Positions 22,390 through 24,434 of a DNA stretch of 24,434 nt are shown here, piece by piece (within the stretch, counting starts at the first letter, position 1; each line of letters starts with the position of its first letter). The position numbers and the translations under genes are program-made. This DNA is from Pseudomonadota bacterium (lineage in GTDB: Bacteria; Bdellovibrionota; Bacteriovoracia; Bacteriovoracales; Bacteriovoracaceae): positions 1-24,434 of the forward strand of contig JAEYUK010000212.1 of NCBI GenBank assembly GCA_023432655.1, read 5' to 3'. The notes under the pieces were generated by a model, which saw nothing but the letters and a program-made list of their open reading frames with translations, made no database searches and had not been told where the DNA came from.

Positions 22390-23737
22390 ATTCTATTTTT
22401 CCGTCTGCTTTTAATTTTTCTAAATGCTTTTCGATGTTCTCCAAAGCATAGGGCCAGAGATCTTTCCTCACATCTGCATAAATTTCTGAAAGCATCTCTT
22501 CGCGAGTCAAACCGCGCTTGAAACAATCGAAAACTTGCTGCTCACGAAGTTTGCGGTGCTCTAAAGTCTTCTCCAGAATGAAAGTACCACCAAGACCAAT
22601 CCCATGAGAGGGAAAAAGTATCTTCGGTGAGAGTTCGATGATTCTTTCCAGTGTGTGAAAATATTTTTTCATATTTCCGGACTCTCCACCAATCACCACT
22701 GTTCCAATGCCTTGAAAGAGATCTCCGGCCAGGAACCAGCTTAGGTCTTTCGAATAGATCGCCACTTGCCCTTCATCGTGTCCCGGGACTTCCATGACTA
22801 AAACATCATGAGTGAGCCAGCGAGTGACCTTATCCCCTTCTTTAATGATTTCGATTTCAACCCCTGAAAAATAATCTTTATCATTTCGAGTGATTCTCTC
22901 CAGAGTATAGGCGCTGAGAAGGACCGGAAGATTAAGCTCTCGGGCCAGTCTGTTTGAGCGCTCATAGTGATCAGGATGATGATGGGTGATGAGAATTTTA
23001 TCTACACCCATGGGTGTTACGGTATTTTTAAATTTCCTATACTCCTCTTCATCTTTCGGAGAAGGATCAATTAAAAGCCGAGGAGAACCTGCGTCTCCAA
23101 TCAGAAAAGAATTCGTCCGGGTCGCCGGAGGAAGAGTATGAGAAAGAGGCATAATCTGCGGCATCCCCTTAAGGGATTCAATCCAAGGAACAAATTCATT
23201 CCCGTCATAAATAACATTTAAATCTTCGATGGAGGTGGTTTCGGGATCTCTCCCTAAGGTCTCAATGACTTTAATGGTCGGAGGGACAGCGAGAATCTGG
23301 CCTTTATTAAACTCTGTTAAAAGAGCTTCAGCACTCATCCATTTAGCGATGCGGGCCTCGTTCTCATCCACTACAAAGTTTAATTTCTTTTTAAAATCAA
23401 TTTTAAAAAAATACGTCGCAAATCTATAAGGATTGAAGTCAGGAGTTATAGCGAGACCTAATTCATGAATCGAACGAACCGTGCCATTTTTAATTTCAGA
23501 TCGAAGATCAATTCCCAACTCTTCATTCGCTTCTCTCACTGCGGCCCCTAGAAGCCGAGGTTCTATGCCTTTAGTGATCTCATGTTCCAGCGAAAAAGTT
23601 TCATCACCGGGATCAACTTTCCCTCCTGGGAAAGACCAATATCCTGGAAAGGCCTTAAGATAGAACTGTCTTTGGATAGCAAAGATTTCGTCACCACAGG
23701 TCATGACGATCGTAACAGCATCTATAACTTTAGACAT
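22388..23737 (-). CDS. Nudix hydrolase fused to LACTB2-like metallo-beta-lactamase
   Basis: The 449-residue protein joins two enzymes. Residues 1-165 are a Nudix domain: YWSFPGGKVD opens the Nudix box and REANEELGI (68-76) closes it, with about 15 extra residues between, as in NUDT19-like members. Residues about 180-380 are a metallo-beta-lactamase fold with THHHPDH (251-257), VPGHDEGQ (His320), LAGDLF (Asp339) and PSHG (His378). The C-terminus (about 390-449, EHRKLREQQVFDCFKRGLTR, then EKHLEKLKADGKIE) is the winged helix typical of LACTB2-like proteins, human LACTB2 being an endoribonuclease. The Nudix half probably cleaves a nucleoside-diphosphate or CoA derivative. The gene overlaps the upstream gene by 8 bp. 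Confidence 0.85.
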   Translation of the reverse strand: MSKVIDAVTIVMTCGDEIFAIQRQFYLKAFPGYWSFPGGKVDPGDETFSLEHEITKGIEPRLLGAAVREANEELGIDLRSEIKNGTVRSIHELGLAITPDFNPYRFATYFFKIDFKKKLNFVVDENEARIAKWMSAEALLTEFNKGQILAVPPTIKVIETLGRDPETTSIEDLNVIYDGNEFVPWIESLKGMPQIMPLSHTLPPATRTNSFLIGDAGSPRLLIDPSPKDEEEYRKFKNTVTPMGVDKILITHHHPDHYERSNRLARELNLPVLLSAYTLERITRNDKDYFSGVEIEIIKEGDKVTRWLTHDVLVMEVPGHDEGQVAIYSKDLSWFLAGDLFQGIGTVVIGGESGNMKKYFHTLERIIELSPKILFPSHGIGLGGTFILEKTLEHRKLREQQVFDCFKRGLTREEMLSEIYADVRKDLWPYALENIEKHLEKLKADGKIE

Positions 23738-24434
23738 AGTTTTGGCCCAAATACCTCGAGGCCAGACGATATCTCACTTCACGATACCCCTTGATATTAT
23801 CGAGTTCCCTTAATCTTTCACCTGATAGACCTTTTTTAAGTTCCTCTCTAATAGCTTGAGAGATCGCCTTCTCGGTAGTGTGCCACTCAGGCATAAGTTT
23901 CCTGAGTATTCGCATATGCCTCATGAGTTTGAGCATCCAAGGCTTGGGAGAAAAATCAAATTCAATCTTCTTTCCACCTACCACGAAGGAAGGACGGTTA
24001 ATGTGAACGACTTCAAAAGAAGTTCCAAGTTTTTGATAACGAAGTTCATCCTCATTAGTTTTAATCGGAGAAATCATTTGATGAGAAACAAAGATTTCGT
24101 CTTTAATCCAATACGTTTTAGTAAGGGTCCTTAGGGCCACGGCCAGATCTTCACCCTGATAGAGCTTCTGCAGATCTAAAGCGTCCTGATAGAAAGACCC
24201 GAGATTTCTTCCTTGATCAAAAACAATAAGATCGTGAAGGTACTGTCTGATATGACTTACCGGTATCTCTGAGAGTCTCTCGGAGAACATCTTTAAGTAT
24301 CCAGACCACAGATCAATGAAGCGCTGAGAAGACTGCCATGGATAAGCCGCCATCCCTACACTTTCTCTCCATAGGGCTTCATCGTCGCGGGTTTTCGTCT
24401 CAACTTGTTTTTGATGAATAAACCAGTCTCTTCC
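23730..24434 (-). CDS. 3' part of an unknown gene (5' end outside window)
   Basis: The frame is open through the right edge: upstream of the first visible ATG (24353), residues such as GRDWFIHQKQVETKTRDDE continue to base 24434. The gene therefore starts outside and about 234 residues are visible. I do not recognise the family. Notable segments are YPWQSSQRFIDLWSGYL, rich in aromatic residues, KTYWIKDEIFVSHQM, and EFDFSPKPWMLKLMRHMRILRKLMPEWH; the fold looks mixed helical and soluble, with no signal or membrane segment in the visible part. The stop overlaps the start of the Nudix-MBL gene by 8 bp (ATGTCTAA), so the two are co-translated and may share a pathway. Confidence 0.8.
   Translation of the reverse strand, partial: GRDWFIHQKQVETKTRDDEALWRESVGMAAYPWQSSQRFIDLWSGYLKMFSERLSEIPVSHIRQYLHDLIVFDQGRNLGSFYQDALDLQKLYQGEDLAVALRTLTKTYWIKDEIFVSHQMISPIKTNEDELRYQKLGTSFEVVHINRPSFVVGGKKIEFDFSPKPWMLKLMRHMRILRKLMPEWHTTEKAISQAIREELKKGLSGERLRELDNIKGYREVRYRLASRYLGQNYV

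Noticed and set aside
1..24434. CRISPR arrays, rRNA, tRNA, prophage or toxin-antitoxin and defence genes
   Set aside because: Scanned for short spaced repeats, tRNA T-loops and typical gene families; nothing was found beyond the single IS.

Overview
The window is a compact chromosomal segment of roughly 42% G+C (estimated by eye) with short intergenic gaps and many 4-56 bp gene overlaps. Gene content and protein style suggest a Gram-negative bacterium of the Bdellovibrionota, most likely the Bacteriovorax/Peredibacter side (Bacteriovoracia). The signs are lipoproteins with lipoboxes, a TPR-winged-helix regulator without receiver, a membrane-tethered ferredoxin, a degenerate HD-GYP protein, and the rimP-nusA-infB-rbfA-truB cluster. 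This taxonomic call is inference and was not tested by a search.

Layout. 1-521: 3' end of a cysteine-rich, probably exported protein, with its terminator. 522-1828: an apparently intact insertion sequence with imperfect terminal inverted repeats, placed exactly at the stop codon of the next gene. 1828-6490: envelope functions, namely an FKBP-type prolyl isomerase lipoprotein, a small FecCD/BtuCD-type ABC permease and ATPase, an M48 metalloprotease lipoprotein on the opposite strand, a BtuF/FecB-like periplasmic binding protein and RNase HI. 6591-7774: a two-gene unit of a PTPS-III-like pterin enzyme and an M14 carboxypeptidase. 7822-9560: a membrane-anchored ferredoxin-like protein and a PlsC acyltransferase. 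9517-15548: the translation/transcription operon rimP-nusA-infB-rbfA-truB on the minus strand. 15659-17901: a TPR/winged-helix regulator, an unknown exported or membrane protein and a GNAT acetyltransferase, overlapping on the minus strand. 18221-22357: thrS (without TGS domain), ddl, a degenerate HD-GYP protein and a 72-residue protein. 22388-24434: a Nudix plus metallo-beta-lactamase (LACTB2-like) fusion and the 3' part of an unknown gene running off the window.

How the genes work together. The rimP-truB cluster is a classic ribosome maturation, initiation and RNA modification operon. The binding protein, ATPase and permease probably form one small importer although the M48 gene separates them. 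thrS-ddl is coupled by a 1-bp gap. No tRNA, rRNA, CRISPR array or prophage was seen. Most of the window is ordinary core genome. The items that deserve a second look are the IS boundary, the split minimal ABC importer, the Nudix-LACTB2 fusion, the degenerate HD-GYP gene with an RBS-sequestering inverted repeat, the hairpin next to the rimP start, and the likely leaderless plsC.
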